Made by a program: the position numbers and the translations under genes. 64,000 nt of DNA from Gonatopus flavifemur (Eukaryota > Arthropoda > Insecta > Hymenoptera > Dryinidae), in the NCBI GenBank assembly GCA_018340375.1, contig JAFFJZ010000030.1, positions 2,480,001 to 2,544,000 on the forward strand, read 5' to 3'. Position 1 is the first letter of the stretch. Every line of letters starts with the position of its first letter. Under the pieces are notes generated by a model, which did no database searches, was not told the origin of the DNA, and worked only from the letters and a program-made list of their open reading frames with translations. This document shows, piece after piece, positions 12,293 through 22,723 of this stretch.

Positions 12293-12822
12293 TTCGTTTC
12301 GTATTCAACGCACCAAAAGCACTCCGAATCAGTCACCAAACCTCGGGCACCACAGAAAAAAAACTGTTTTTGTTGACCTGTGTTATCTAGAGAGAGAGAA
12401 TAGAGAGATCTAATGAATTCAGAAATTATGGGATATCCTTCATGAAAGTGAAAATCATCTGGTATGATAAATAAAATTCAACTATTGCTTGTTTTGTTTC
12501 ACAGTCACTCATCTACATTTCTCTGAAAATCTTTTCATCACTCGAAAACTTTTTCCAAGGTTTTCAAAGAAATGCTTTCGTCTGTGTCATAAAGTGATCG
12601 CCGATCCTGTGACATTATAAAAATCAAACTTCTACGCCAAGTTGAAATTTTTATGTTCTCTTACGTAATGATAGAAAGTACTTTCAACGCAATTCAAGTT
12701 TTATCGACGCACGTTAGTGATTTTTTAGGACATCTCCGATGTAAAAATAGTTTTTCATTCTTATGGAGATGAAAACGAAACATTTATACCGGGGAAAGTA
12801 GGGATGCGCACGATAATCACGA
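12293..12822. other. Noncoding stretch, no gene seen
   Basis: There is a purine tract, AGAGAGAGAATAGAGAG, near 12391. Nothing else recognised. Confidence 0.4.
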
Positions 12823-12824
12823 TA

Positions 12825-13374
12825 CACGGAGAAAAATGCAGGTCGAAAATATAGTAATCTTTAACAAAAATTTGAGAGTATCTCTCAAACTCTGAGAGTA
12901 TTCCTTAAATGTCCATGCAAGTATTGCCAAGAGTGAAAAAACCCAAAGCTTGTCCCAAGGTTGGCATATGTGTCAGAAACAAACCTCCGTGAAGAATAAT
13001 TAGCCCAATATTGTTCCATGATTGTCCCGTTGTTCCCAATGGATAGTCAGTCATGGTAACTGATAAATGATAAAATTCTTCATTTTTTATTTGATGAAAT
13101 TTAGCACACGATGAGATATTACCAATGTGTGTATTTTTTATATTTTCAAGTATTCAAAAACAAATAGACTCGAACATCAACAAAAACATTTAACCAAACT
13201 GAAATGAGTGAAATATTGAAACGTGCTGAAACTATGAATACCTTATAACTATCAAAAAGTAATTATTTCACATAAAGTATGTGTAGATCAGAAGTAAGGG
13301 GTAGGAATAGTAACATAGAGATTCAAGGATCGATTCCGATTGAGGAGTGTGGTCGTTTATTTCTTTTCTCAGTG
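12825..13374. mobile_element. Candidate CAC-type element, TA flanks
   Basis: It starts CACGGAGAAAAATG and ends CTTTTCTCAGTG with TA on both sides (12823-12824, 13375-13376). Only about the first dozen bases of the arms pair, so the two ends could also belong to different decayed copies. Confidence 0.4.
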
Positions 13375-13376
13375 TA

Positions 13377-13701
13377 TATTTTATACATGCTTTATATAAG
13401 TTTTCCACCATAGCATAGGTTTGACTTTTTTTTTCAATACTCATTTTTATGTGTGAGAGTATAGCAGTTCATGAAAAATCCTGTACAATATTTCACCTAT
13501 AACGGGGTTATGCATTAGCATATATGCTTAAATAGGAGATTATTTCATTCTATAAAATAATCCTCAATTAATATGATCTTGATGTGCGAATATGATTGTT
13601 TTTCATTCAACAAGCACTCAGAAATAGTGGAATAATACTCAAATATATTAAAATGATCAAAGCGTGTATATCAAGCAAATTTTCTTATCATTATCGCCGT
13701 C
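13377..13701. other. Noncoding stretch, no gene seen
   Basis: AT-rich; no feature recognised. Confidence 0.4.
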
Positions 13702-13918
13702 GAGATCAAGACAAGACCAAGACAAGACCAAGACCAAGACAAGACAAGATCAAGACAAAACCAAGACAAGACAAGATCAAGACAAGACAAGACCGAGACT
13801 GGGGTTAGCAAGATCGAGACAAGATCGAGACGAGACTCGAAATTTGCATATTTTCGAGACCAAGACAAGAAGTTGTATGATCTCGTCTTGTCTTGTCTTG
13901 TCTTGTGTCCACCCCTAG
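13702..13918. repeat. Inverted GACAAG-repeat element
   Basis: The left two thirds is a degenerate array of GACAAGACCAA and GATCAAGACAAG words on the plus strand. The right end holds the complementary array (CTTGTCTTGTCTTG) and closes with GTGTCCACCCCTAG. Read on the minus strand this gives an end CTAGGGGTGGACAC, which is hAT-like. The matching left terminus is not visible, so the element is probably truncated or composite. Frames through it are repeat artefacts. Confidence 0.6.
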
Positions 13919-14136
13919 ACAAGGGACATAATGGAACGAATCATCTTGTAGACGAAATGAATTAAAATACGTTCTTGATATCGTTTCGATATATCGATAT
14001 AATATCGGTGCAACGCTCCGTACATATTTCAATATATAACTTCTTCTAGACTAAGTTTTTGATGCGAATATCAGGTGCATCTCTAGGGAAAAAGGGAGGG
14101 GGAGGAGGGTTGCATACCAATTCACGAATAAATAGG
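13919..14136. other. Noncoding, includes a purine-rich G tract
   Basis: Short palindromic ATATCGATAT words lie at about 13979-14005. A G-rich purine tract (AAAGGGAGGGGGAGGAGGG) lies at about 14090-14109. No gene seen. Confidence 0.4.
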
Positions 14137-14312
14137 AAAAAACTCTGCCAATTGACAGGCACAAAGCTTCCTCGTTTCTGCCCAAGTAGCATCCGAACGT
14201 ATTTTATATACACATTTCGATTATTGGTCAGAGTTTTTGGGTGAAAATACGCTCGAATGCTACTTGGACAGAAACGAGGAAGTTTTGTGCCTATCAATTG
14301 GCAGAGTTTTTT
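14137..14312. mobile_element. Palindromic MITE, CTCTGCCAATTG arms
   Basis: The arms of about 70 bases pair closely: AAACTCTGCCAATTGACAGG against CCTATCAATTGGCAGAGTTT, and CTTCCTCGTTTCTG against CAGAAACGAGGAAG. A CCCAAGTAGCATCCGAACG word occurs inside the arm, like the ends of the CCC-type elements. A single arm of the same family lies at about 48587-48627 (GCCAATTGGCAGAGTGTTTT). Confidence 0.75.
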
Positions 14313-15265
14313 TACACGAGTTCATAAGAAGCTCGAAATGATGCAAAAACGAATATCGCGGGAATTTACAATTTCACACATGTAATAAGGGTACTCATCA
14401 TCATGAAGTAATCAGTCTTATGACTGGTTTGATGAAATCCTCCAACCCTGTCTATTATCCGCTAATCGCTTAATTTCTGCATATCTGCGACAACCCTTAT
14501 CTTGTATAATTTGCTTCATATAACCTAATCTAGGTCTACCTCTTCGAGTTTTACCATTCATTTTTCCTTCCAATATTGTTTTCAATAAGCTATTATGCCT
14601 TAATGTGTGCCCTATCAGATCACTTCTTTTTTTCACGATCTGTCTCAAAAGACTTCTCTTTTCATTTACCTTCTCAAGTACTTCTTCATTTCTCACTCTC
14701 TCTATCCACTTTACTCTGAGCATCCTTCTATAACACCACATTTCAAAAGCTTCCAGCCTCCGTTGGTCCGTTTTTGCAATTGTTCAAGTTTCGCAACCAT
14801 ATAATGCTGTGCTCCAAACGTAACTCTTCAAGAATTTCTTCCTTACTGCTAAGCTTATATTCTTCGAACACAGTAACTGTTTCTTTTGGTGGGAAGCCTG
14901 TTTTCCTTGTGCTATTCTTGCTCTTATATCTCTCTCACTTTTACCGTTTCCTGTAATTATGCTCCCTAGATATTTAAATTCTTTGACTTGCTGAATTGTC
15001 TCTGCATCTATTTTGATTTTCGTTCTCCTTGGTGTTTTCGCTGTTGCACAAATCATGAATTTTGTTTTGTCCTTATTTATATTCATACAATAGTTTTCTA
15101 GTAATATTGTTTCCATCGTGTTGAGAGTATTTTCTAACTCAGCACCACTGGTAGCTAATATAGCTATGTCATCCGCAAATCTCAGCATGCTTACATTTTC
15201 ACCTTGAATCTGTAATTTCAATTGCACTTGTTCCTTCACTCCGTTCATCGCTCCTTCTATATACA

Positions 15266-15372
15266 CCCAAATAACACCAATGTGCGTAAAATATTCTCCG
15301 AACGTTCCTAGAATATTTAAACGTCCTGCAAACATTCTCAGAACGTTTGACGAAGATTGTGTGTTAGTAGGG
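15266..15372. mobile_element. CCC-type MITE inside the RTE reading frame, CA/CA
   Basis: It starts CCCAAATAACACCAATG and ends TTGTGTGTTAGTAGGG, flanked by CA at 15264-15265 and CA at 15373-15374. Removing the 107-bp element plus one CA lets the RTE protein read from ...VNL straight into YIEGAMNG, close to the expected sequence before the FADD box. This gives an independent proof of insertion and of its exact boundaries. Confidence 0.8.
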
Positions 15373-16930
15373 CAAATTAACAATCAACGGCGATAGTGAG
15401 TATCTTTGTCTCACCCCTCTTTCAATTTGTGCTTCTCCTTTTTAACCCTCTATTTGTATTATTGCGGTTTGATTCTTATATAATTCATATATTATTCTCC
15501 TATGCTTGAAATTAATCCTTACCTTTTCCAAAATCGTGAACATTTTCTCCCAATCAACATTATCGAATGCTTTTTGTATATCTACAAAACCTATAAACAC
15601 AGACTTTTCCAACTCTAGACTTTCCTCTACTACTGCTCTGAGTGCTAATATTGCTTCCCACGTTCCCCTATTTTTCCTAAAACCGAACTGATCTTCTGCT
15701 AATCTACTCTCTATTTTATTCTCTATTCTCCTATATATAATTTTTGTCAGTATTTTCGAGGCATGTGAAGTTAAACTAATCGTTCTGTAGTTCTCGCATT
15801 TGTCTGCTCCTTGTTTTTTCGGAGTGGTGACAATTTTATTCTTCTGGAGATCTTTCGGTACCTCTCCTCTTTCGTACATGTCTCTGACCAATTCAAACAG
15901 TGCGTCACGAGTTCTTTGACTGGAGGCTTTGATAAGGTCCACACTTATGCCATCTATTCCTGGTGCCTCATTATTTTTCAATTCTTTTGAAGCCCTGTCG
16001 ATTTCTGATCTCAAAATTGAATCTCCCAATTCTTCTTCATCGACATCTTCCTCCCTCTCTCAAAATCCTATATTATCGCCTCCTTTATAAAGATCTTCTA
16101 AATGATTAATCCATTGTTCTATTTTTTCCTCCGTTCTTATCAATTGTCTCCCTAGTGAATTTTTGATTTTACTGCTTCTGGATTTCATTTGTCCAAAAAA
16201 TCTCTTAACAATCCTATATGCCTCATCTATGTCCCCTAAATGTAATTTTACTTCTATATCCTGACATTTTTCCTCTAACCATTGTTCTTTTGCTTTCCTT
16301 GATTCTCTTATTATTTTATTCCTCAGTGCCTTGTATATGTCTGCTGGTCATGCTCGCTACTCTTATTCTTGTATTTCCTCCTTTCATTAATCAAATCGAG
16401 AATTTCTTCTGTTATCCATGGTTTCTTAAGTTCTACTCCATCGTTCTCCAAAATTTCATCCGCACATTGTTCTATATTCCTCTTTATATTTGTCTATCTA
16501 CTCTCTATTTCCAAGTCTTTCTCTTGTCGATCCTCCAATTTTTCGTCCAACATCGCTTTGTATGCCTCCTGTGTTTGTTCTTGTTTGAGATTCTTCAAAT
16601 TCCATCTTTTTTGCATTTTCCTTTCCTTCGTCAGAGCTTTGAATTTCAGAGAACATTTCATGAGCAACATATTGTGATCACTATCTATATCCGCGCCTGG
16701 ATAAGTTTTACAGCTTTTCACGTGATTTCTAAATCTTTGTTTCACCAATATGTAATAAATTTGGTATCTTGCTGTATCTCCTAGCATTTTCCAAGTATAG
16801 ATCCTTCTTGGATGATTTTTGAACAATGTGTTGTTAATAACCATTTTATGGCTTTCACAGAATTCGATTAAACGTTGTCCGCTTTCATTTCTCTTTCCTA
16901 ACGCAGAATCTCCTGTTATGTTGCCCTCTT

Positions 16931-17821
16931 TCGATTATTCACCATTGTAAACTCTTTAAATTCGCTGATGACTTTTATATTTATCTGCATACTTCACCTT
17001 TTCTCATAGACGAATGTATCACGAAATTGAATGACGATATACAGAGAATTGCCAGTTGGTGCTCCACCAACTACCTAATTCTGAACCCCTTAAAAACCAA
17101 TTGCATGATCCTTGGTTCTCCACGTTACGTCAACGATATTTGTCTTCGCTCCTTACCGGACATCATACTTCAGGGCACCCCTATAAATCTTGTCTCTTCG
17201 CTTAAATCGCTTGGGATCATTCTGACTCCTTTCCTTAATTGGAATGAGCAAGTAACTTCTGTCTGCAGGAAAGTCTCGTGCGCACTCTACCAATTGCGAC
17301 TTAATGGCAACGCACTCTCAATCCAGATGAGAACTAAACTGATTTCAACACTAGTTATACCCTATTTTGATTATTGTTGCTTAGTTCTCACTGATCTCTC
17401 CGAAGGAGACAGTATACGTCTGCAGCGTAAACTGAATGCCTGCGTGCGGTTTATTTTCAATCTCAGGGAAGATGTCCACATCTCTCCTTCCTTCACGCGC
17501 CTCGGCTGGCTCAAACTTTCTGATCGACGGAAATTCGTCCTGGGGTCGTACTTGCATCAACTATTTGCTTCCAAGGATCCTCCTTTTCTTTACGATCGTT
17601 TTAATTTTGGTACCTCTGATGCAATTCGTTGCACTAGATCGAATAGGGGGCTCCTTAAAATACCACTGCATCGTACTACCACATATCAAAAATCTTTTTT
17701 GATAACAGGTAGTAAACTCTGGAACACGATCCCAGATAACATCAAATGTAGCTCTTCCCCTAACGTCTTCAAAAAGAGGTATTATGACTTCTTGCTCACC
17801 TCCACCCTTTCTCACTCATAG
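16931..17821 (+). pseudogene. CR1/L2-like reverse transcriptase, C-terminal half
   Basis: An uninterrupted frame of about 296 codons enters from the truncated 5' edge and has no start of its own; the first methionine-like codon often chosen (17027) is TTG. It reads IIHHCKLFKFADDFYIYLH, so the FADD catalytic box is at about 16961-16972. The usual CR1/L2/Jockey-type C-terminal region follows: SLKSLGIILTPFLNWNEQV, STLVIPYFDYCCLVL, SWCSTNYLILNP and ITGSKLWNTIP. The stop is TAG at 17819-17821. The open frame suggests a fairly recent insertion. It lacks the endonuclease and most of the polymerase and cannot be active. Exact clade is uncertain. Confidence 0.8.
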
Positions 17822-18235
17822 ACATATACTCCTTTTCAAGTAGGTTCATCGTGGTTCATCTTACGCTTTTCTTGCCTTCATCTTCATTCTGCGCATTTAT
17901 AACTATTGTATCTCTATTTTATTTCTGTATTTTCATTTGCCTTCATCTTCATTCTGCGCATTTATAACTATTGTATCATTATCTTATCTCTGTATTTTCA
18001 TTTCTCACACCTTTGTGATCTCATCCTCACTCTCATTCTCATTTCATCTTTATTTTTAAGTTCATTCGTTGTGCCTTTTTTTTTGCTTTACGGGCTGTGG
18101 GTTTAATGCCGTATATATAAGTATTTTTGTATATAATATCTTTGTTATTGTTTATACTTCTTTCTCAATTGTTCCACAGGATCTCATCCTAGAACATAAA
18201 TAAACATATCTATCCATCTATCTATCTATCTATCT
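16932..18235 (+). mobile_element. 5'-truncated CR1/L2-like LINE inserted in the RTE element
   Basis: The insertion splits the RTE endonuclease frame between GKDR and EGNIT, in the opposite orientation to its host. It is 5'-truncated, starting only a few residues before its own FADD box. It ends in AATAAACATATC followed by a (TATC)n microsatellite, a tail type known from CR1/L2-like LINEs. The target duplication is short and blurred (CTTTC at the left, CTTTT at the right). Confidence 0.8.
17874..18003 (+). repeat. 65-bp tandem duplication in the CR1-like 3' UTR
   Basis: Two adjacent 65-base units begin GCCTTCATCTTCATTCTGCG (17874 and 17939) and differ at a few positions. They lie between the stop codon and the (TATC)n tail. 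Tandem units in the 3' UTR are known for some LINE families, where this region is recognised by the reverse transcriptase. Confidence 0.85.
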
Positions 18236-19174
18236 TTTCCTTGCCCTACTACCGCATTCCAGTCGCCTATAATCATCAACTTTTCTTCTCCCTTTACATA
18301 TTCTATTACTTCTTCTATTTCATCGTACGTTTTTTCGATATCTTCCTCTGAGTACGCAGATGTGAGCATGTATGCTTGAACTATAACAGTGTCTACCGGT
18401 TTTGTTCTCACTCTGACCATCATTACGCGTTCGCTATGTTGCAAATAATTTTCTATCCTATTCCCCACCCTTTTATGTATTATAATTCCCACACCTGCTG
18501 GACCATTCTTTGATCCTGTATGAATGATTCTATAATCCCCACTCCAGAAATCCTCTCCTTGCGGCCATCTCATTTCGCTAATTCCCATTACATCGATACG
18601 TAACCTATTCATTTCTAATTTTAAATTTTCTAGCTTTCCTGTTTGTCTCAGTGATCTAATATTCCACGCTCCGACTCGAAGAATGTTCTCTTTCTTCCCT
18701 ATCTTCTTTGGTTTTCTATCTTGTTTGATGAAGCTCTCTCGAGCAGTCTCCACCCGGAGATCCGAACGGGAGGCTATTTTACCTCCGGAATATTTTACTC
18801 GAGAGAACGCCATCATGTTGTTGTTGTCGCTTCTTTTCCAATAAATTAAAATTTCAAAATTCTAGGTCTGGAAAAAGATTTCATTTCCTCGGGAATATTA
18901 AAAGATGTCAAGGAAGGTAGTTTCCCCTTGCTTTCCCTCCGTTTTCGCCGATGTTCCTGGCGGTGGGATGATTTAGTTTCTCTCAGTTTGTACTCTTCCT
19001 CTCGAGTGGTTTATTCCACCCGGAAAAGAGACCCAAATCTGAGATACTTATCCTCCCCATCACGTGAAGGAAGCAGATACTACCAAGGATGGATAAAAAG
19101 GATATCAAGGACAGGTATCAAGAATATCCCCCTGGAAGACCCGCAATCATCCCACGGGGAGGAATAAGAGTACT

Positions 19175-19486
19175 ATAAACACATTTATTATATTAATTCG
19201 TATTTCTTTCTGAACGTTTGATGAATTATATGCAGAACTGTGGGAGGATTCTTCACGCATTCTATGTGTTCATAAAGAAGTCTACAAGAATTAGAAAAAA
19301 ATAGTTTATTCAGAATACTTGTTCAAAACTCTTTTCTACCGTTTTTGTGTCATATGTGCTGCGTGGGAAGACCACTATCAACCCAACACATAGTCGCGGT
19401 ATGATTGGATCATAAGAACGAAAGATATCCCAATAAAACCTTTTGAAAACATCTTCAAACAATGCAGATTGCTAAGGACTCTATCC
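19175..19486. other. Noncoding stretch, no gene seen
   Basis: Flank of the RTE insertion; AT-rich and unremarkable. Confidence 0.4.
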
Positions 19487-19860
19487 TCACATCTCTCAAC
19501 CGATTGTGATGAAACTTATGTGAGACCACCATGGGATCATAACTGAACTGTGGTATAAATTTCATTGCAATCGCATAACAGGAAACGAAAACATACCCTT
19601 GTCCCAGAATTACAATTTTTGATAACGGGTTTCCTTTCTGTCTCTCGCTTCCTGGTAAGGGTCAGGTTGAAACTTATATGGGACCACTATGGGCACTGCA
19701 TAAAATTGTGGTGCAAATTTCATAATGATCGGATGATAGGAACGAAAGTTATCTCCATGCTAACGGTATTCGCGAAATTTTTAAACTTTGTTTCGAAGCT
19801 CAGTGCTTGCCCTTTTCTTCCCTCAATTCCGATTTGCCCGAAATTCATATCGTACAATTA
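19487..19860 (+). repeat. Dispersed noncoding repeat (ATTTCATTGCAATCG family), copy 1
   Basis: Key words are CAACCGATTGTGATGAAACT, GGTATAAATTTCATTGCAAT, then AGGTTGAAACTTATATGGGA and ATGATCGGATGATAGGAACG. The same words, in the same order, recur at 46.1-47.7, 48.2-48.4 and 59.2-59.9 kb. Each copy seems to hold two related half-units of about 190 bases. Its nature is unknown; repeats of this kind occur in several arthropod genomes. Confidence 0.7.
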
Positions 19861-19931
19861 ACACCTCATCGATTGAGTACCCTCAAAGTTCTATGGCATA
19901 TGGGGCCACTATCGGATCGTAACCGTAACAT

Positions 19932-21020
19932 CCCATACAGCACAACTGGTTCTCAAACAGTTCTTAGAGAATACCATTAGAATGACACGCTTTTTGAGAG
20001 AACTCTTTAAGAATACGCACAATCATTCATTTGAATCCAGAAAAAATTCCAAAAGTATGCCCGTTATGTCAGCAGAAATGGAAACATATAGAAGTTCAGA
20101 AAGAACACGTAATCTGCCCAAAAGAATTCATAATGCATTTACATCTGAATTCATTGAGTATAAATAAATCACACCACAAAACAGGTATTCTGAACTTTCT
20201 CATAATTCAATAAACCTTTATAATTGAATATCAAGTCTTTTACAAATTTCCTATTGAAAAAGATAAAGATCATAGAGTTTTGTTCATCGTTTTCTAGAAG
20301 GGATTTTCCATACTCGATACAATCGATTAGTTCTTCCATACATAAAAGATCGTTTGTATGAATGCATTTTTACAGTCGATATTCACATATTTTGAGTTAA
20401 TGAATAATTTACTTCATTATCCACAAGCAATTCATGAAATTTTACACACTTCTCTTCTTTAGAGTCACATCACTTTGTTATATACGGAACTTTAACCTTA
20501 AAATCATATGATATGTCATTTATTCTCACATATTATATGTTTTTTTGCATTGAAATGAATTACTAACTGATTGATACATTGAATAATTCACTTCACTTCT
20601 CAATCACTCTCCAAATCTCGTACACGCACCTATTCAATCGATTCATAAGAGAAAATATACTACTAATTGTATCTTGGACATTATTTTTGTCCAAAGGCGT
20701 TTACAAATTCAGGAAGACTCTGATCGAATCCTTGTTGATCGAAGTTCATGGTATTCGTTATAAATTCTTTTGGGCAGAACAGGACTACATTTTGAACTTC
20801 CATAAAGATTCATATTCACTGTCATAACGGGTGGTCTTTACGAATTACTTCGTGCATTTTCTATGTGTACTTCAAGAACTCCCACATGTATTCATCGAGA
20901 ATTATTTTGATACTCTATATATTCATTCAGAATACTCCATGAATTCATAGAAATGAATTCCGTAGGTATTCTTTAGTCTGAATTATCTGTGAACTCAAAA
21001 AGGACTTGTGTGCTGTCTGG
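19932..21020. mobile_element. Long CCC-type element, AT flanks
   Basis: It starts CCCATACAGCACAACTGG and ends CTTGTGTGCTGTCTGG (the last G of the expected GGG is missing). The flanks are AT at 19930-19931 and 21021-21022. The inner arms pair loosely around AGAATAC/GTATTCT words and the interior repeats GAATTCAT-type palindromes. Length is 1.09 kb with no coding capacity. Confidence 0.65.
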
Positions 21021-21034
21021 ATGGTATAAGTTCT

Positions 21035-21064
21035 CACACACACACACACACGCGCGCGCGCGCG
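21035..21064. repeat. (CA)n(CG)n microsatellite
   Basis: Thirty bases of strictly alternating pyrimidine-purine sequence, (CA)8 followed by (CG)7, just outside the right end of the preceding element. Such tracts favour the Z-DNA form under negative supercoiling. Confidence 0.9.
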
Positions 21065-21107
21065 GCCCCCTCCCGGGTAACATGTAAGCTTGTCAGACTT
21101 TTTGTCA

Positions 21108-22721
21108 CACTGAGAGAAATGGATTGGTGAAATACAGCATTGATTTCCATATTATTCAGTAAAATTATCAATTGCTGAAATATTATTGATAGATCTTATA
21201 AGTTCATCCAAATTTACCCAACTTATGCAAAACCTTAATAAAATGTTCAATAAATATTATCATACGTTCAGTTTTGTAATCATTACATATTCGAAAAGGA
21301 TGAACAACGATATTTCTTATAAACTACAGTAAACACTTCATCAATTGATAGTCTTATGATGTGAGAAATAATAGTGTCACATAACTACGAATAATAACTC
21401 CATCAAAAAGTAAAATATTTGAATACCTTGTAGCTTTCATTCCTACTTGTGAAATTATTTTTCCCAAATTACTGAGCAATGTTCAATATAAACATTATAT
21501 ATTCATGTAGCTTTGTTGTGCGTACCTCTATCGTATATGAATATGTATTGTCTACGACACGTATTTTGGAAACATCAGTGAATTTTCAAGAACATTCTTG
21601 TTTTCATATTTTCCAGTGATTGGTTCGTAACCTTTTGAATACAGATTACTGTCTAGTTCACTAAAATCTGCGCTCATCCCCACTACCACCTACTCTAGAT
21701 CAACGCTTGTGCGTGCAGTGCGTGCTTCTAATTCATTTCTCATCGACTTGTGTTGAACTTTAAGAATATTTCCCTCTCATTCTCAGATCTTCATTTTAAA
21801 CTGACAGCATATTCTTAATGTTTTAGTGTAGTATATAAATTTTTGGCATATTTTAGATGCAATCTATGTCATGCCTCCCACAGTATTTCGCCAAAGGAAG
21901 ATTTGCTTAATTCTGCTTTGACAATCACGTACTGAAAGACTAGAGTTGGTCTAACATCTCATTGAAACTTGAGCCAATTGTTTCATTACATATTACGCAA
22001 TATTAGGTTTATTTAAAACCCATACAACACAAAAATTCCACCTGTTTTCATATAGAATTCTTTATGGATTCTCAGAATCCAAAGAGTACTGAATATGAAT
22101 TCTCTCTGAACTGTATTGCTGTCTAGGAGTTTTGAGAACATGATTTGAAACACTGAAAAAATGCTGTACGGAGAGATATTTCAAATGAACTCACGCATTT
22201 TTGCGTACATTATTCACAAAATATTGAATATAGTCCTAGCGCTTGTGTCACATTATTGCAATTATCATTATTTGTGTTAGGAAATCGATCTTGTGAAATT
22301 GATATTCAATTACTGAATCCATTAGAATTTCACCTTTCTTACCGCATGATATTGGTTGATCGAATATACCGCAAAAATCAACAAGTAGACCAATATATTT
22401 CAATAAATAAGGATCGAAATATTTGACAGGCATAATGGTGAAATTTTACTAAACTAATTAGTGAGGATTCGTTCAACCGAATTCACATACTTCTCTATAT
22501 TGTAAAGTGATGGACAATATTTTATTGCGTAGCTCATACTTCAATGTATATAAAATGATCCTTCCTTCTCCTCATATCACGTGGTATATTAGATATGGGA
22601 TTATTATAATTGAGAAGAAAGGAACGTTTATCTAAAATCCCCATGTGTCACTCAATTATCATACTTTTCAATAACTATAACTGGAATTTTGATAATGTTT
22701 GCATAATCTCTTCTCTCAGTG
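21108..22721. mobile_element. Candidate long CAC-type element, CA/CA
   Basis: CACTGAGAGAAATGGATT at the left and AATCTCTTCTCTCAGTG at the right, with CA at 21106-21107 and CA at 22722-22723. Arms pair well for about 12 bases and then loosely. The 1.6-kb interior is AT-rich and noncoding, and may include other decayed elements (a GCTGTCTAGG end lies at about 22116). Confidence 0.5.
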
Positions 22722-22723
22722 CA

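Larger units (their letters stand above)
14418..18816 (-). pseudogene. RTE-type endonuclease/reverse transcriptase, broken
   Basis: The product would nick target DNA and copy its own RNA at the nick (target-primed reverse transcription). The endonuclease start is at 18816-18226 (AWNIRSLRQTGKLE, EMRW, IGDWNA), resembling the BovB/craniofacial-development-protein-2-like endonuclease domain. The frame then meets an inserted LINE and resumes at about 16930-16494 with SDHNMLLM. After at least one frameshift near 16340, the reverse transcriptase runs through 16029-15442 (APGIDGIS, NYRTISL, VDIQKAFDNVDW) and 15383-14784 (FADDIAIL near 15170). A MITE splits the frame just before the FADD box. A TGA at 14784-14786 replaces the TGG tryptophan codon of the 63-kb copy. 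The tail to 14418 includes RRGRPR. The catalytic FADD survives but the gene cannot be translated as one protein. Confidence 0.85.
14396..19162 (-). mobile_element. Full-length RTE/BovB-type LINE, interrupted twice
   Basis: The 3' end is at 14396, where the minus strand finishes in a short ATG-repeat tail (CATCATCATGAAG on the plus strand). The flanks carry a 12-bp direct repeat, AATAAGGGTACT at 14384-14395 and AATAAGAGTACT at 19163-19174 (11 of 12 identical), so both ends of the original insertion appear preserved. Removing the CR1-like LINE (about 1.3 kb) and the 107-bp MITE leaves about 3.35 kb, the usual size of an RTE element. About 350 bases upstream of the coding frame would be 5' UTR. 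A second, truncated copy with the same 3' terminus lies at 63319-63899. Confidence 0.85.

Noticed and set aside
13664..13922. Overlapping frames through the GACAAG region
   Set aside because: Low-complexity translations of a simple repeat (QDQDKT-like and its complement), not a gene.
14181..14268. CCCAAGTAGC ends at the centre of the 14137 palindrome as an independent insertion
   Set aside because: The flanks outside it are themselves inverted (TTTCTG / CAGAAA), so the flanking dinucleotides are complementary and not duplicated. I treat it as part of one larger palindrome.
16218..16784. 188-codon plus-strand frame, hydrophobic
   Set aside because: It is the antisense of the RTE endonuclease/RT linker; hydrophobic composition follows from the purine-rich coding strand.
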